NCBI RefSeq assembly: GCF_022346545.1
Contig: NZ_JAKRNU010000012.1
Location: 1 to 64,000 of the forward strand
DNA from: Sporosarcina sp. ACRSM
Lineage (GTDB): Bacteria; Bacillota; Bacilli; Bacillales_A; Planococcaceae
Length of the DNA stretch: 64,000 nt
Reading direction: 5' to 3'
Shown: one piece after another, positions 31,588 to 40,038 of the stretch
Numbering within the stretch: position 1 is the first letter of the stretch
How the letters are laid out: every line of letters begins with the position of its first letter
The notes under the pieces: generated by a model
Databases searched by the model: none
What the model saw: the letters and a program-made list of their open reading frames with translations, nothing else
What the model was told of the DNA's origin: nothing
Translations under genes and position numbers: made by a program

Positions 31588-31616
31588 AAAGGACTGCATA
31601 TCCAATGCAGTCCTTT
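31588..31616 (-). terminator. terminator of the rplU-prp-rpmA operon
   Basis: AAAGGACTGCAT / ATGCAGTCCTTT perfect 12-bp stem, 5-base loop, T-rich tail on the minus strand (TTTTTATTAT). Confidence 0.9.
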
Positions 31617-31627
31617 CCCGTCATATG

Positions 31628-31924
<297 letters not shown>

Positions 31925-31931
31925 TCACCTC

Positions 31932-32261
31932 CTACTTTTTGAAAATAAGTTGTATATGTTGCCCATAGTCTTGTTCAATCGTCTGTAATGAAACAATCAT
32001 CGCTTTTACGATCAGCTGGATGTCATGATCTTTTTCGTCGGCTTCCGGAAACGTGACTTTCAAATAACCGCCGTCAGAACCTTGATCGATTTGAGGCGTT
32101 TTGCCTGTCAGTGCAATGATGGCATTGACAGCCCCGAAGGACACTGCGGATGCTCCTGCACAGACAAGGTCTTTTCCATGTTCCGCGAAATTTGCGTGGC
32201 CTGACATCTCGAATGATCGGATGCGGCCTGTTGGTTGTTCATCAATGAGGACTTTGATCAT
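31932..32261 (-). CDS. prp: ribosomal-processing cysteine protease Prp
   Basis: 109 residues. Family motifs are GHANFAEHGKDLVCAGASAVSFGAVNAI: His22 and Cys34 form the catalytic pair. It removes the L27 propeptide. Encoded between rplU and rpmA (B. subtilis ysxB), 6 bases from rplU. Confidence 0.95.
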   Translation of the reverse strand: MIKVLIDEQPTGRIRSFEMSGHANFAEHGKDLVCAGASAVSFGAVNAIIALTGKTPQIDQGSDGGYLKVTFPEADEKDHDIQLIVKAMIVSLQTIEQDYGQHIQLIFKK

Positions 32262-32267
32262 GCCGGC

Positions 32268-32576
32268 TTACAGATTGATACCGTCGATAACGACTTTCGT
32301 GTATGGCTGACGATGACCTTGTTTTTTGTGGTAGTTCTTTTTCGGCTTGTATTTGTAAACCGTGATTTTTTTAGCGCGGCCTTGTTTCACAACTTTCGCT
32401 GTTACAGAAGCACCTTCCACGAATGGAGCGCCTACTTTCACGTCGTCTCCGCCTACGAATAGGACTTTGTCGAAAGTGACGACCTCGTCAGCTTCACCAG
32501 TAATTTTCTCGATGTAGATTTCTTGGCCTTTTTCGACTTTGACTTGTTTACCACCAGTTTCAATGATTGCGTACAT
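32268..32576 (-). CDS. rplU: 50S ribosomal protein L21
   Basis: 102 residues, normal length. [25 protein letters not shown] and the C-terminal [24 protein letters not shown] are diagnostic. First gene of rplU-prp-rpmA; preceded by a structured leader with GAGGAGGTGC before the ATG. Confidence 0.98.
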   Translation of the reverse strand: MYAIIETGGKQVKVEKGQEIYIEKITGEADEVVTFDKVLFVGGDDVKVGAPFVEGASVTAKVVKQGRAKKITVYKYKPKKNYHKKQGHRQPYTKVVIDGINL

Positions 32577-32682
32577 ACTTGCACCTCCTCTATAAACTCA
32601 GACTCGCCTTCCTAGGTGATCCATGCGGATGCTTGTACCTGCTCAGTGCGGTTGCAGTAGCACGGGTGCTACAAACAATAAC
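32577..32682 (-). promoter_or_regulatory. ribosomal protein L21 leader
   Basis: The untranslated stretch from the predicted start to rplU has TAGCACCCGTGCTA (self-paired hairpin), TGCAACCGCACTGAGCAGG and GAAGGCGAGTCTGAGTTTATAGAGGAGG. This resembles the L21 leader motif known upstream of rplU in Firmicutes, where it is thought to sense free L21. Assignment is from memory of the motif; a covariance search would settle it. Confidence 0.7.
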
Positions 32683-32688
32683 AGTTGA

Positions 32689-32717
32689 ATATTACCATGT
32701 AGAAAAGCTTACGTCAA
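32689..32717 (-). promoter_or_regulatory. sigma-A promoter of rplU-prp-rpmA
   Basis: TTGACG (32712-32717), 17-base spacer, TAATAT (32689-32694). The -35 box is directly against the spoIVFB stop codon (32709-32711 lie inside the spacer), so the two transcription units interlock. Confidence 0.82.
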
Positions 32718-33320
32718 CTGTTTTTGTTTTAATTCTGCATAGGCTTGTTCATATTTTCGAAATCGGAAAGCCGAAATATTTTGGATAAGTAGAAAGAGTG
32801 CTAATAACATATAGGGAACCGTTGCCGGCAAACTGAAAGCCAACAACAAACACGCTACAAACAAAAACAGGATGGAATGGACAAGGAAAAGTTCGCGCGT
32901 CCTGTATGCAGAACCGCCTTTTTCAAGCAGTACACACAGGACTTGTCCCCCATCGAGGGGAAGGATCGGAAGCAAATTTAATACGAGCAACGCCACTTGA
33001 ATACGGATGACGTGCGCATCACCAGGAAATGGGATCAGCATCGCGCTTAGAAGGAGTAAACCTGTTGCCAACGGACCGCCAAGCGCGACGAAAATCCGTG
33101 CTTTTTTCGAGGCCAAATTGCGGTTTGGAATGATCAGTTCCCCACCGTAGGGCATGATTGTACAAGACCGGACACGCATTCCCGCAAGACGCGCTGCAAC
33201 GAGATGTCCGGCCTCGTGAATGAGAAGGGACAGGAAAATGAGGACATACACCGACAAGCCGTCAACGACGATCAGAAACAGGAAGAATGGCAAAAGGACA
33301 GGATGGAGCCTGAACTTCAT
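32709..33320 (-). CDS. spoIVFB: short SpoIVFB-type intramembrane metalloprotease (pro-sigma-K processing)
   Basis: 203 residues, site-2 protease family M50. Zinc motif LLIHEAGHLVAARLAG (HExxH, about 35) and the second metal site LLPILPLDGGQVL (about 125; NPDG-type Asp). Six hydrophobic segments. B. subtilis SpoIVFB has 288 residues with a C-terminal CBS domain that binds ATP and substrate; this protein ends after the membrane part, with a basic tail. Start overlaps the spoIVFA stop (ATGA). In sporulation it would cut pro-sigma-K in the outer forespore membrane. Operon position equals the B. subtilis spoIVF operon. Confidence 0.88.
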   Translation of the reverse strand: MKFRLHPVLLPFFLFLIVVDGLSVYVLIFLSLLIHEAGHLVAARLAGMRVRSCTIMPYGGELIIPNRNLASKKARIFVALGGPLATGLLLLSAMLIPFPGDAHVIRIQVALLVLNLLPILPLDGGQVLCVLLEKGGSAYRTRELFLVHSILFLFVACLLLAFSLPATVPYMLLALFLLIQNISAFRFRKYEQAYAELKQKQLT

Positions 33321-33922
33321 CGAGCCGTTTCCACCCCTCCATCACCCGAAAGATAAGTCGGCAGCAACGAGGCATCCAAATTAACCCCATCCCGCTTCAC
33401 CATCAAATAGATGGCCCCCTCTTCCATCATCGCCAGCGTGTCCCCTTTTTTCACAGTCGTATACGGCAGTTTCGTAAAAGTACCAACAAACCCATACGTC
33501 ACTTCATCCCCATCATCATACAACACCGTAATCGTTTTGCCGGATTCCCGAGTGAAACCCGTAAAGACAACGAGACCTGGACCTTGCGCTTCAATCGGCA
33601 ACGGATCCGCATACGAAACGATGACACCATTCTTATAAGGCTGCATCGATTCATACAGCGTAAACGGATCTACCTCTTGCGGATCAGCCGACACGGTAAT
33701 TCGCGCATCTTCCGGATCGCCGATCATCGAAGCCACCCATTTCTTGATCACAACAAAGTCCTTTCCGGACGAAACGTACTGTGTTACGGGCTTCTGAATC
33801 ACACCCGTCTGCTCCAACTTTGCCATACCAAAAACACCCACCGCCACTACAAACGCCGCTATCCATTTTGTTTTCCACTTCAACCGGCTACACCACCCAT
33901 TTTTTTCAGTATATGATGGCAT
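33317..33922 (-). CDS. spoIVFA: stage IV sporulation protein FA-like, M23 fold
   Basis: 201 residues, against about 264 in B. subtilis. One membrane segment (WIAAFVVAVGVFGMAKL, about 20-37) and a degenerate LytM/M23 domain at about 95-190 (GPGLVVFTGFTRESGKTITVLYDDGDEVTYGFVG, TTVKKGDTLAMMEEGAIYLMVKRDG). It lacks the HxH zinc residues, as SpoIVFA does. It holds SpoIVFB in its inhibited complex with BofA. Coupled to spoIVFB by a 4-base overlap. Shorter N-terminus than the Bacillus protein. Confidence 0.83.
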   Translation of the reverse strand: MPSYTEKNGWCSRLKWKTKWIAAFVVAVGVFGMAKLEQTGVIQKPVTQYVSSGKDFVVIKKWVASMIGDPEDARITVSADPQEVDPFTLYESMQPYKNGVIVSYADPLPIEAQGPGLVVFTGFTRESGKTITVLYDDGDEVTYGFVGTFTKLPYTTVKKGDTLAMMEEGAIYLMVKRDGVNLDASLLPTYLSGDGGVETAR

Positions 33923-34034
33923 ACGAAAGAATAGTATGGGCTACGTTATTTTTTGGACATCTTATTTTGTCAGTTTGGAAGATGGGATGTGATTTGTTTT
34001 TAGGGTGGAGTATGGGCGTTTGGTGGTGGGTTAT

Positions 34035-34448
34035 GAGCGCGTGAAGCTCGTTTTGAGCGCGCGGTGAAAACTTTGATCGCTTGGAATTCTTTATGAGCGC
34101 GCGGTGGGGACTTTGATCGCTTGGAATCCTTTATGAGCGCGCGGCAGGGACTTTGATCACTTGAAATTCTTTATGAGCGCGCGGTGGGGGTTTTGATCGC
34201 TTGGAATCCTTTATGAGCGCGTGACAGGGGCTTTGATCACTTGGGATCCTTTATGAGCGCGCGGTGGGGACTTTGATCGCTTGGAATTCTTTATGAGCGC
34301 GCGGCAGGGACTTTGATCACTTGGAATTCTTTATGAGCGCGCGGCAGGGACTTTGATCACTTGAAATTCTTTATGAGCGCGCGGTGGGGACTTTGATCAC
34401 TTGAAGCTCACTATAATCACTTAAAACAGATCCATGAGCGGTTGGAGG
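34035..34448. repeat. non-coding array of 20-bp units (40-bp dimers)
   Basis: Twenty 20-base units start at 34035 and recur at exact 20-base steps to 34415, with a last partial unit at 34436. From 34055 two kinds alternate as nine 40-bp dimers: GAGCGCGCGGTGGGGACTTT and GATCGCTTGGAATTCTTTAT. GTGGGG dimers mostly carry GATCGC and CAGGG dimers carry GATCAC, hinting at an 80-bp higher order. Forty is not a multiple of three and TGA recurs in every frame, so it is not coding. It lies between spoIVFA and the minD terminator. 33923-34034 shows nothing recognisable. Confidence 0.95.
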
Positions 34449-34475
34449 TTGATGATGCTGGTTACCAACGAAAAA

Positions 34476-34507
34476 AATCCCCACGCACTATAACAGCGCT
34501 GGGGATT
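34476..34507 (-). terminator. terminator of the mreBCD-minCD operon
   Basis: AATCCCCAGCGCTGTTATAGTGCGTGGGGATT on the minus strand followed by T6, 27 bases after the minD stop. Confidence 0.88.
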
Positions 34508-34533
34508 GGGGGTTATTTGAATAAAGACGTTTT

Positions 34534-35334
34534 TTAACTTTTTACAAAGATGGATTTTAACTTTCCAAAGAAACCTCGTTTTCCGGCATCTACTGACATG
34601 AGCGGAACGGACTCACCGAGGATGCGGCGGGCGATGTTCCGATAGCCGATTGATGCTGGATTTGCCGGATCCATAACGACGGGTTCTCCTTTGTTGGATG
34701 AGGTAATGACATTTTCATCATCCAATACAATACCAAGCAAGTCGATCGATAAATGGGTTGTAATGTCGTTGACGTCGAGGGCTTCGCCCGAAGCCATCAG
34801 CTGCTTTTTAATGCGGTTGATGATGAGTTTGGGCGGCTCGATTTCTTCCTTTTCGAGCAATCCGATAATCCGGTCGGCATCCCGGACAGCCGAAATCTCA
34901 GGCGTCGTTACAACGATGGCACGGTCCGCACCGGCAATCGCATTTTTATAGCCCTGTTCGATTCCCGCAGGACAATCGATCAGGATATAATCATAATCCC
35001 TTTTTAAATCCGAAATCAGTGCTTTCATTTGCTCAGCGTTGACGGCGTTTTTATCCGTCGTTTGCGCCGCTGGCAATAAAAAGAGCCCATCTTCAAATCG
35101 TTTATCTTTCACGAGTGCTTGTTGCACTTTGCAACGCCCTTCAATGACATCCACAAGGTCATAAATAATCCGGTTTTCTAATCCAAGAATCACATCAAGG
35201 TTTCGGAGGCCGATATCAGTGTCGACGAGACACACTTTTTTTCCTTGCAGCGCCAATGCAGTTCCAAGGTTTGCGGATGTCGTCGTTTTGCCGACACCAC
35301 CTTTGCCAGATGTTATTACAATTGCTTCTCCCAC
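34534..35334 (-). CDS. minD: septum site-determining ATPase MinD
   Basis: 266 residues from GTG 35334 (GEAIVITSGKGGVGK), set by AAAGGAGG 8 bases upstream and by family length (268 in B. subtilis). Deviant Walker A SGKGGVGKTTTSANLG, switch LVDTDIGLRNLDVILG, DCPAGIEQGYKNAI. The amphipathic C-terminal helix (FFGKLKSIFVKS) binds the membrane. It recruits MinC to block polar division. The GTG is directly behind the minC stop (TAG T GTG). Confidence 0.97.
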   Translation of the reverse strand: MGEAIVITSGKGGVGKTTTSANLGTALALQGKKVCLVDTDIGLRNLDVILGLENRIIYDLVDVIEGRCKVQQALVKDKRFEDGLFLLPAAQTTDKNAVNAEQMKALISDLKRDYDYILIDCPAGIEQGYKNAIAGADRAIVVTTPEISAVRDADRIIGLLEKEEIEPPKLIINRIKKQLMASGEALDVNDITTHLSIDLLGIVLDDENVITSSNKGEPVVMDPANPASIGYRNIARRILGESVPLMSVDAGKRGFFGKLKSIFVKS

Positions 35335-35335
35335 A

Positions 35336-36007
35336 CTAGCTTCCTCCTTTGAATGATGACAGACCGGGCCGTAGATTTCGAAGTTCCTGCAAACGGTCAA
35401 TGGCGATAAAACCGTTCGGATGCAAATAAGCACATTCCATTTCCGGTTGTTCTGACAAAATTGTCAATTCATCCGTCATCGTTTCCATTTTATCTGCAAT
35501 GATAAGATGCGTCGCTTCCAGCCATGAAGCGGCGATCACCGCTTTTGCATTGCCGTTCGCTCCGGCATGCGCAATCCCTTTCAGCCTGCCAAGAACATAG
35601 ATGCTGCCCGCCGCCTCGACGCGGCCATTCGGGTTGACATCGCCGATAACGACGAGGTCCCCTTCCGCTTTGACAACTTGCCCTGATCGGACGATTCCGA
35701 TAAAAGTTTCGGATTGGTTTTCAAGTATTTTCCGGTTACACTCTTCCATCGTGATGACATCGCTTTGAATTTTGGACACACGAAGATTGGGTGAACCGTG
35801 TATGATGTTCATAATTTCTTTTAGCTCTTCTTCACTGCAATACCGGTTGCCCGTTTGGACCTGCACTTCTGCAAGCCCTTCCAAGCCATCTTCTTCCACT
35901 TTCCTACGGAGCTCGGCAATCATATCCGAATAGGCGCATTTATCATCGAGCCGAAGAACAAGACCATCCTTCGTGCCTTTGATTGTTACATATTGCTGTT
36001 TCGTCAT
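35336..36007 (-). CDS. minC: septum site-determining protein MinC
   Basis: 223 residues from ATG 36007 (MTKQQYVTIKGTKDGLVLRL), with GGGGTG upstream; 36037 is an alternative. N-terminal FtsZ-antagonist domain (about 1-100) and a C-terminal right-handed beta-helix (GDLVVIGDVNPNGRVEAAGSIYVLGRLKGIAHAGANG) that binds MinD. Division inhibitor. Follows mreD. Confidence 0.93.
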   Translation of the reverse strand: MTKQQYVTIKGTKDGLVLRLDDKCAYSDMIAELRRKVEEDGLEGLAEVQVQTGNRYCSEEELKEIMNIIHGSPNLRVSKIQSDVITMEECNRKILENQSETFIGIVRSGQVVKAEGDLVVIGDVNPNGRVEAAGSIYVLGRLKGIAHAGANGNAKAVIAASWLEATHLIIADKMETMTDELTILSEQPEMECAYLHPNGFIAIDRLQELRNLRPGLSSFKGGS

Positions 36008-36033
36008 TTGCGTCACCCCGAATTCACTATCTT

Positions 36034-36558
36034 TCACAAAGATTCACCCTGTCCCTGTAAAACTCTTTTATAAATCAGATTTTTGAAGAACCAGCCGAAC
36101 ATTCCGACAAATATTGAATTCGCAATCATGGTCGGAGCCAGCCTACCGGTAATAAATTCATTAAAACCGATGGATGTCAGTGATAGTAGACTCGCAAAAA
36201 AGTAAGAGAGTATCTCTAACACGACGATCAAAAATAAGGCGAGCATCATTGCCGTCCCGATATGACGATGGATTTGACGAATGATCAATGCTGCGATGAA
36301 ACAGATGGATGGGTAAAGAAATGCATATAATCCAATAATATCAATGTGGAACATATCATACAAGAGTCCGAGTACGATTCCATAGATGATTGCCTGCCGC
36401 CGATTGATATAGATTGCCATGAAAATGAGATAGACAATGACAAAACGCGGAACAAGCGTATACCGCTCTCCACCGATTTCAATAGGCGAGAACAAACTGA
36501 AAGCAGGCTCCAAGAAAAACAGCATGACGGCAATAAGAGGGATGATGAATCGGATCAT
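36034..36558 (-). CDS. mreD: rod shape-determining protein MreD
   Basis: 174 residues, five membrane segments, FLEPAFSLFSPIEIGGERYTLVPRFVIVYLIFMAIYINRRQAIIYGIVLGLLYDMFH typical of the family. Works with MreC in the elongasome. Start overlaps the mreC stop by 4 bases. Confidence 0.94.
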   Translation of the reverse strand: MIRFIIPLIAVMLFFLEPAFSLFSPIEIGGERYTLVPRFVIVYLIFMAIYINRRQAIIYGIVLGLLYDMFHIDIIGLYAFLYPSICFIAALIIRQIHRHIGTAMMLALFLIVVLEILSYFFASLLSLTSIGFNEFITGRLAPTMIANSIFVGMFGWFFKNLIYKRVLQGQGESL

Positions 36559-37460
36559 GATCCACCCTCCCCCTCAGTGCCTGAAGTCCCGTCACCGTCT
36601 GTCCCTGTTCGATCGGGCGTCGAAGTCCGTTTGGCAATCATGACATGATCCAGCACAGCAAAGTCCGCTGCCGGACGGATATAGGCCAACTTCGTCAACC
36701 CATAATCATCCGTTGACACTTCTGTCACTTCTCCAATCAGCAAGCCTCTCGGGAAAATCCCCCCGAGCCCTGACGAGATGACTTTCTGCCCGACTTCCAC
36801 ATCGATGCTGGAGTCGATCCGCTTCATGATCAGTTCGCCGCGCTTATGATCATATCCTTCTATCAAACCGAAGGCCGCTTTCTTTCCGTTCTCCTCTGGA
36901 ATCACAGAAGCGACCCGGAAATTGCGATTTTCTGTCGACAGCAGTTCGACCGTGGATGTGAATTTGGTAACGAGGACCACTTTGCCGATTAAGCCATTTG
37001 CGGTGATAACCGCCATATTCCGCTCAATGCCATGTACTTCGCCTTTATCGATAATGATCTTCTCTTCCCACTGATCCGGGTTCCGAGAGATGACCGTCGC
37101 TTGGATCGGTTCGTATTCACGTAAATCTTCTTTCTTACCGATGATTTCAAGCAAGCGCTTATTTTCGGATTTCACATCGATGAGCTCGGCTTGTGTAGAG
37201 GCAAATTCGCTCAGCCTTGATTTTAATTGTTTGTTTTCCTCATATGTATTCAATAGTCCATCTATATTCCCGATGATGTCCATCACGAAATGTGCCGGCT
37301 TCGAAAACAACGATTGGCCGAAGCCGACGACATCTTTTACAATTTGTTCGGGAAGCGAGGCATTGTGCCGGTCCTTGAAAGAGAATGAAATTAATGCAAC
37401 GAGAACGATAACGCCCACGAGCAGTAAAATCAAACGTTTATTTGAAAAAAATCGCGGCAT
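36555..37460 (-). CDS. mreC: cell shape-determining protein MreC
   Basis: 301 residues. N-terminal membrane segment (LILLLVGVIVLVALISF), coiled coil (about 70-110, NTYEENKQLKSRLSEFASTQAELIDVKSENKRLLE) and two beta domains (VISRNPDQWEEKIIIDKGEVHGIERNMAV, VISSGLGGIFPRGLLIGEV). The C-terminus is low-complexity Gly/Thr/Glu. Scaffold between MreB and wall synthases. Follows mreB by 19 bases. Confidence 0.96.
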   Translation of the reverse strand: MPRFFSNKRLILLLVGVIVLVALISFSFKDRHNASLPEQIVKDVVGFGQSLFSKPAHFVMDIIGNIDGLLNTYEENKQLKSRLSEFASTQAELIDVKSENKRLLEIIGKKEDLREYEPIQATVISRNPDQWEEKIIIDKGEVHGIERNMAVITANGLIGKVVLVTKFTSTVELLSTENRNFRVASVIPEENGKKAAFGLIEGYDHKRGELIMKRIDSSIDVEVGQKVISSGLGGIFPRGLLIGEVTEVSTDDYGLTKLAYIRPAADFAVLDHVMIAKRTSTPDRTGTDGDGTSGTEGEGGS

Positions 37461-37479
37461 TGCCCGTATCCTCCCTCAA

Positions 37480-38517
37480 TTATCTAGACTGCATTTTTTT
37501 AATCAAATCAAAATTATCCAATGCTTTGCCAGTACCGATTGCCACGCAATCAAGCGGATCTTCCGCGATGAAAACAGGCATATTCGTTTCATCTGAAATG
37601 ATTTTATCGAGATTCTGGAGCAACGCCCCGCCGCCCGTTAGGACGATTCCCCGCTCCATGACGTCAGAAGACAGTTCAGGAGGAGTCGTTTCAAGTGTTT
37701 TCTTTACTCCGTCGATGATTTGTGTAATCGACTCACGTAAAGCATCCACAATTTCGTCCGATGAAATTTCAATCGTTTTCGGCAAGCCTGTTAATAGATC
37801 TCGTCCGCGAATTTCCATTTTCTCAGACTTCGCAGTCGCTTTAGCGGAGCCGATTTCAATTTTAATCGCTTCGGCTGTCCGTTCACCGATTGTGAGATTG
37901 TAAGTTTTGCGAATATACGTAATGATCGCATGATCCATCGTGTCACCGCCGACACGGATCGATTCGCTTGTTACGATACCACCGAGTGAAATGACAGCGA
38001 CTTCTGTCGTACCCCCACCTATATCGACGACCATGCTCCCGGTAGGTTCCCAGACTGGAAGATTTGCACCGATAGCAGCCGCGAATGGCTCTTCGATTGT
38101 AAAAGCATCTCTAGCTCCCGCTTGACGGGATGCATCCGTGACCGCACGTTGTTCGACCGACGTTATGCCGTATGGCACACAGATCATCACATTCGGCTTT
38201 TTAAATGAACCGCCAGCCGCTTTCATCGCTTCTTTCATATAATGTTCAATCATTGCCGTCGTGATTTCAAAGTCTGCAATGACACCATCTTTCATCGGTC
38301 GTGTCGCTACAATCGAACCTGGTGTACGACCGATCATATTTTTCGCCGCACTACCGACTGCGACAATTTCGCCCGTATGTGTGTTTTTAGCTACTACGGA
38401 AGGCTCTCTCAGGACGATGCCCTTCCCTTTAATGAACACTAATGTATTTGCTGTGCCGAGGTCAATCCCGACATCTCTCGATCCAAATCCAAACAAGATA
38501 GTTCTTCCTTTCTCCAT
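37480..38517 (-). CDS. mreB: actin-like cell shape protein MreB
   Basis: 345 residues. Actin-fold motifs: [31 protein letters not shown] (phosphate 1), [21 protein letters not shown] (phosphate 2), [17 protein letters not shown] (adenosine). Organises lateral wall synthesis. First gene of mreB-mreC-mreD-minC-minD; the 123-base gap to radC is expected to hold its promoter, but none is convincing by eye. Confidence 0.97.
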   Translation of the reverse strand: MEKGRTILFGFGSRDVGIDLGTANTLVFIKGKGIVLREPSVVAKNTHTGEIVAVGSAAKNMIGRTPGSIVATRPMKDGVIADFEITTAMIEHYMKEAMKAAGGSFKKPNVMICVPYGITSVEQRAVTDASRQAGARDAFTIEEPFAAAIGANLPVWEPTGSMVVDIGGGTTEVAVISLGGIVTSESIRVGGDTMDHAIITYIRKTYNLTIGERTAEAIKIEIGSAKATAKSEKMEIRGRDLLTGLPKTIEISSDEIVDALRESITQIIDGVKKTLETTPPELSSDVMERGIVLTGGGALLQNLDKIISDETNMPVFIAEDPLDCVAIGTGKALDNFDLIKKMQSR

Positions 38518-38640
38518 AACCGCTCAATTACGGCCTTCATCAAATCATACACCATAGTATAACGGATAGAAGAACAAAATTACAGTATCACCTATATACT
38601 CATTTATTTTTCATGCCATTCGACGTATGATTTCAGAATA

Positions 38641-39315
38641 TTAAATGTAGCCTTTTTCTTTTAAACTGATGAACTTGTGATCTCCGATGATCAAATGATC
38701 CAATAACTCGATACCCATGATCAAGCCCGCTTCTATCAATCTTTTCGTCACTTCAATATCTTCTGGAGATGGTGCAGGGTTGCCGGAAGGATGATTATGC
38801 GCAACGACAATGGAGGCGGCTGAGCGTTTGACAGCTTCTCTGAAAATTTCCCTCGGGTGGACAATACTGGAATTTAAACTACCAATAAAAACCGTTTGCT
38901 TGTGCAGCACTTCATTTTTGACATTCAAAAAAAGAACCACGAAATGTTCTTGGCTCAATGATGTCATATCTGTCATTAAATAAGCAGCGGCATCTTCCGG
39001 AGATCTTATGGTATATTTTCCCCATGTATTCTTTCGATAGAGCCGCTTACCGATTTCCACCGCCGCTAAAATTTGAACGGCTTTCGCTTTGCCAATCCCT
39101 TTAACGGCCATCAATTCTTCGATCGTCGCGTCTTTTAAATCTTGTATTTTATCGAACGAAGAAAGGAGACGGTTCGCCAATACGAGAACCGACTCTTCTT
39201 TCGTCCCAGTACGCAGAAGGATGGCAATCAGTTCCTGATTGGATAAGCTTCCCGCACCTTGCGTCATCAATCTTTCACGCGGCCTGTCCGCAATGTGGAC
39301 ATCACGAATCATCAT
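38641..39315 (-). CDS. radC: RadC-family JAB1/MPN protein
   Basis: 224 residues from ATG 39315 (MMIRDVHIADRPRERLM). The start is uncertain: the ATG has a poor ribosome site, and a TTG at 39339 with AGGTGA upstream would overlap maf. N-terminal helix-hairpin-helix (AVKGIGKAKAVQILAAVEIGKRL) and C-terminal JAB metalloprotease-like motif (VVAHNHPSGNPAPSPEDIEVT). Despite the name no DNA-repair function is proven. Position matches B. subtilis radC between mreB and maf. Confidence 0.93.
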   Translation of the reverse strand: MMIRDVHIADRPRERLMTQGAGSLSNQELIAILLRTGTKEESVLVLANRLLSSFDKIQDLKDATIEELMAVKGIGKAKAVQILAAVEIGKRLYRKNTWGKYTIRSPEDAAAYLMTDMTSLSQEHFVVLFLNVKNEVLHKQTVFIGSLNSSIVHPREIFREAVKRSAASIVVAHNHPSGNPAPSPEDIEVTKRLIEAGLIMGIELLDHLIIGDHKFISLKEKGYI

Positions 39316-39328
39316 GTTCGAGTGAAGT

Positions 39329-39943
39329 TCAGTGATCAACGGACGCTTCACCTGCTTCCAATGCAATCCATCCCTGTCCACGCAACCATTCGGTTAGCTT
39401 GGCAATCGGCAAGCCGACCACGTTATAATAATCACCCTCTATTTGTTCGACAAGCAGTGCTCCCGCCGTTTGAATACCATAGGCGCCAGCCTTGTCCATC
39501 GGATCGCCAGAAGCGATATAGGCATCCAGTAGCCGATCATCGAGCGTTCGGAAGGTCACTTGCGTTTCAGCAGAAAAACCGTGAAATTCCCCTTCGAGAG
39601 CGACACAGACACCCGTAATCACTTGATGGGTCTTGCCCGAAAAAGTTTTTAAAAAAGTCTTCGCTTGTTCGTGATCGGTGGGCTTCGGATATACTTTCCC
39701 TTCGTGCACAACGATCGTATCGGCTCCGATCACGATATGCCCCTCATAGCGCCGCGCAACCGCCTCCGTTTTTCGTAAAGCAAGCGCTTCGGCATAGGCG
39801 GCGAAATCGCCGTTTTCCACTTCCATCTCTTCCGAAACATCACTTGGCACAACCGTAAACGGCAAGCCGAGCAATTGGAGCAATTCTTGCCGACGCGGTG
39901 AAGCGGATGCCAAAATGATCGGTTTCACACTACTAAAATTCAT
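39329..39943 (-). CDS. maf: Maf-family nucleoside triphosphate pyrophosphatase
   Basis: 204 residues from ATG 39943 (MNFSSVKPIILASASPRRQELL), preceded by GAAAGGAGG. Motifs ASASPRRQELLQLLG, VIGADTIVVHEGKVYPKP, SGDPMDKAGAYGIQ, DYYNVVGLPI. Hydrolyses dTTP/UTP and modified nucleotides, and influences septation in B. subtilis. Between radC and the SpoIIB-like gene as in B. subtilis. Confidence 0.96.
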   Translation of the reverse strand: MNFSSVKPIILASASPRRQELLQLLGLPFTVVPSDVSEEMEVENGDFAAYAEALALRKTEAVARRYEGHIVIGADTIVVHEGKVYPKPTDHEQAKTFLKTFSGKTHQVITGVCVALEGEFHGFSAETQVTFRTLDDRLLDAYIASGDPMDKAGAYGIQTAGALLVEQIEGDYYNVVGLPIAKLTEWLRGQGWIALEAGEASVDH

Positions 39944-40038
39944 GTTACATTCCTCCTTTCCTCCATCATACCGGAACAAGAGGGATGTGAAAATTGTTCC
40001 GAAATCGCCATAATTTCAATTCAGAACATTTCCTGTCG

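Noticed and set aside
31474-31605. N-terminal extension of Spo0B up to 31605
   Set aside because: It crosses the rpmA terminator hairpin and would place the active His at 74 instead of about 30.
33781-34044. Plus-strand 87-residue frame upstream of the repeat array
   Set aside because: It overlaps spoIVFA antisense, has Trp-rich odd composition at its end, and has no ribosome site.
34035-34448. CRISPR array
   Set aside because: Units are directly tandem with no unique spacers, and no cas genes are near.
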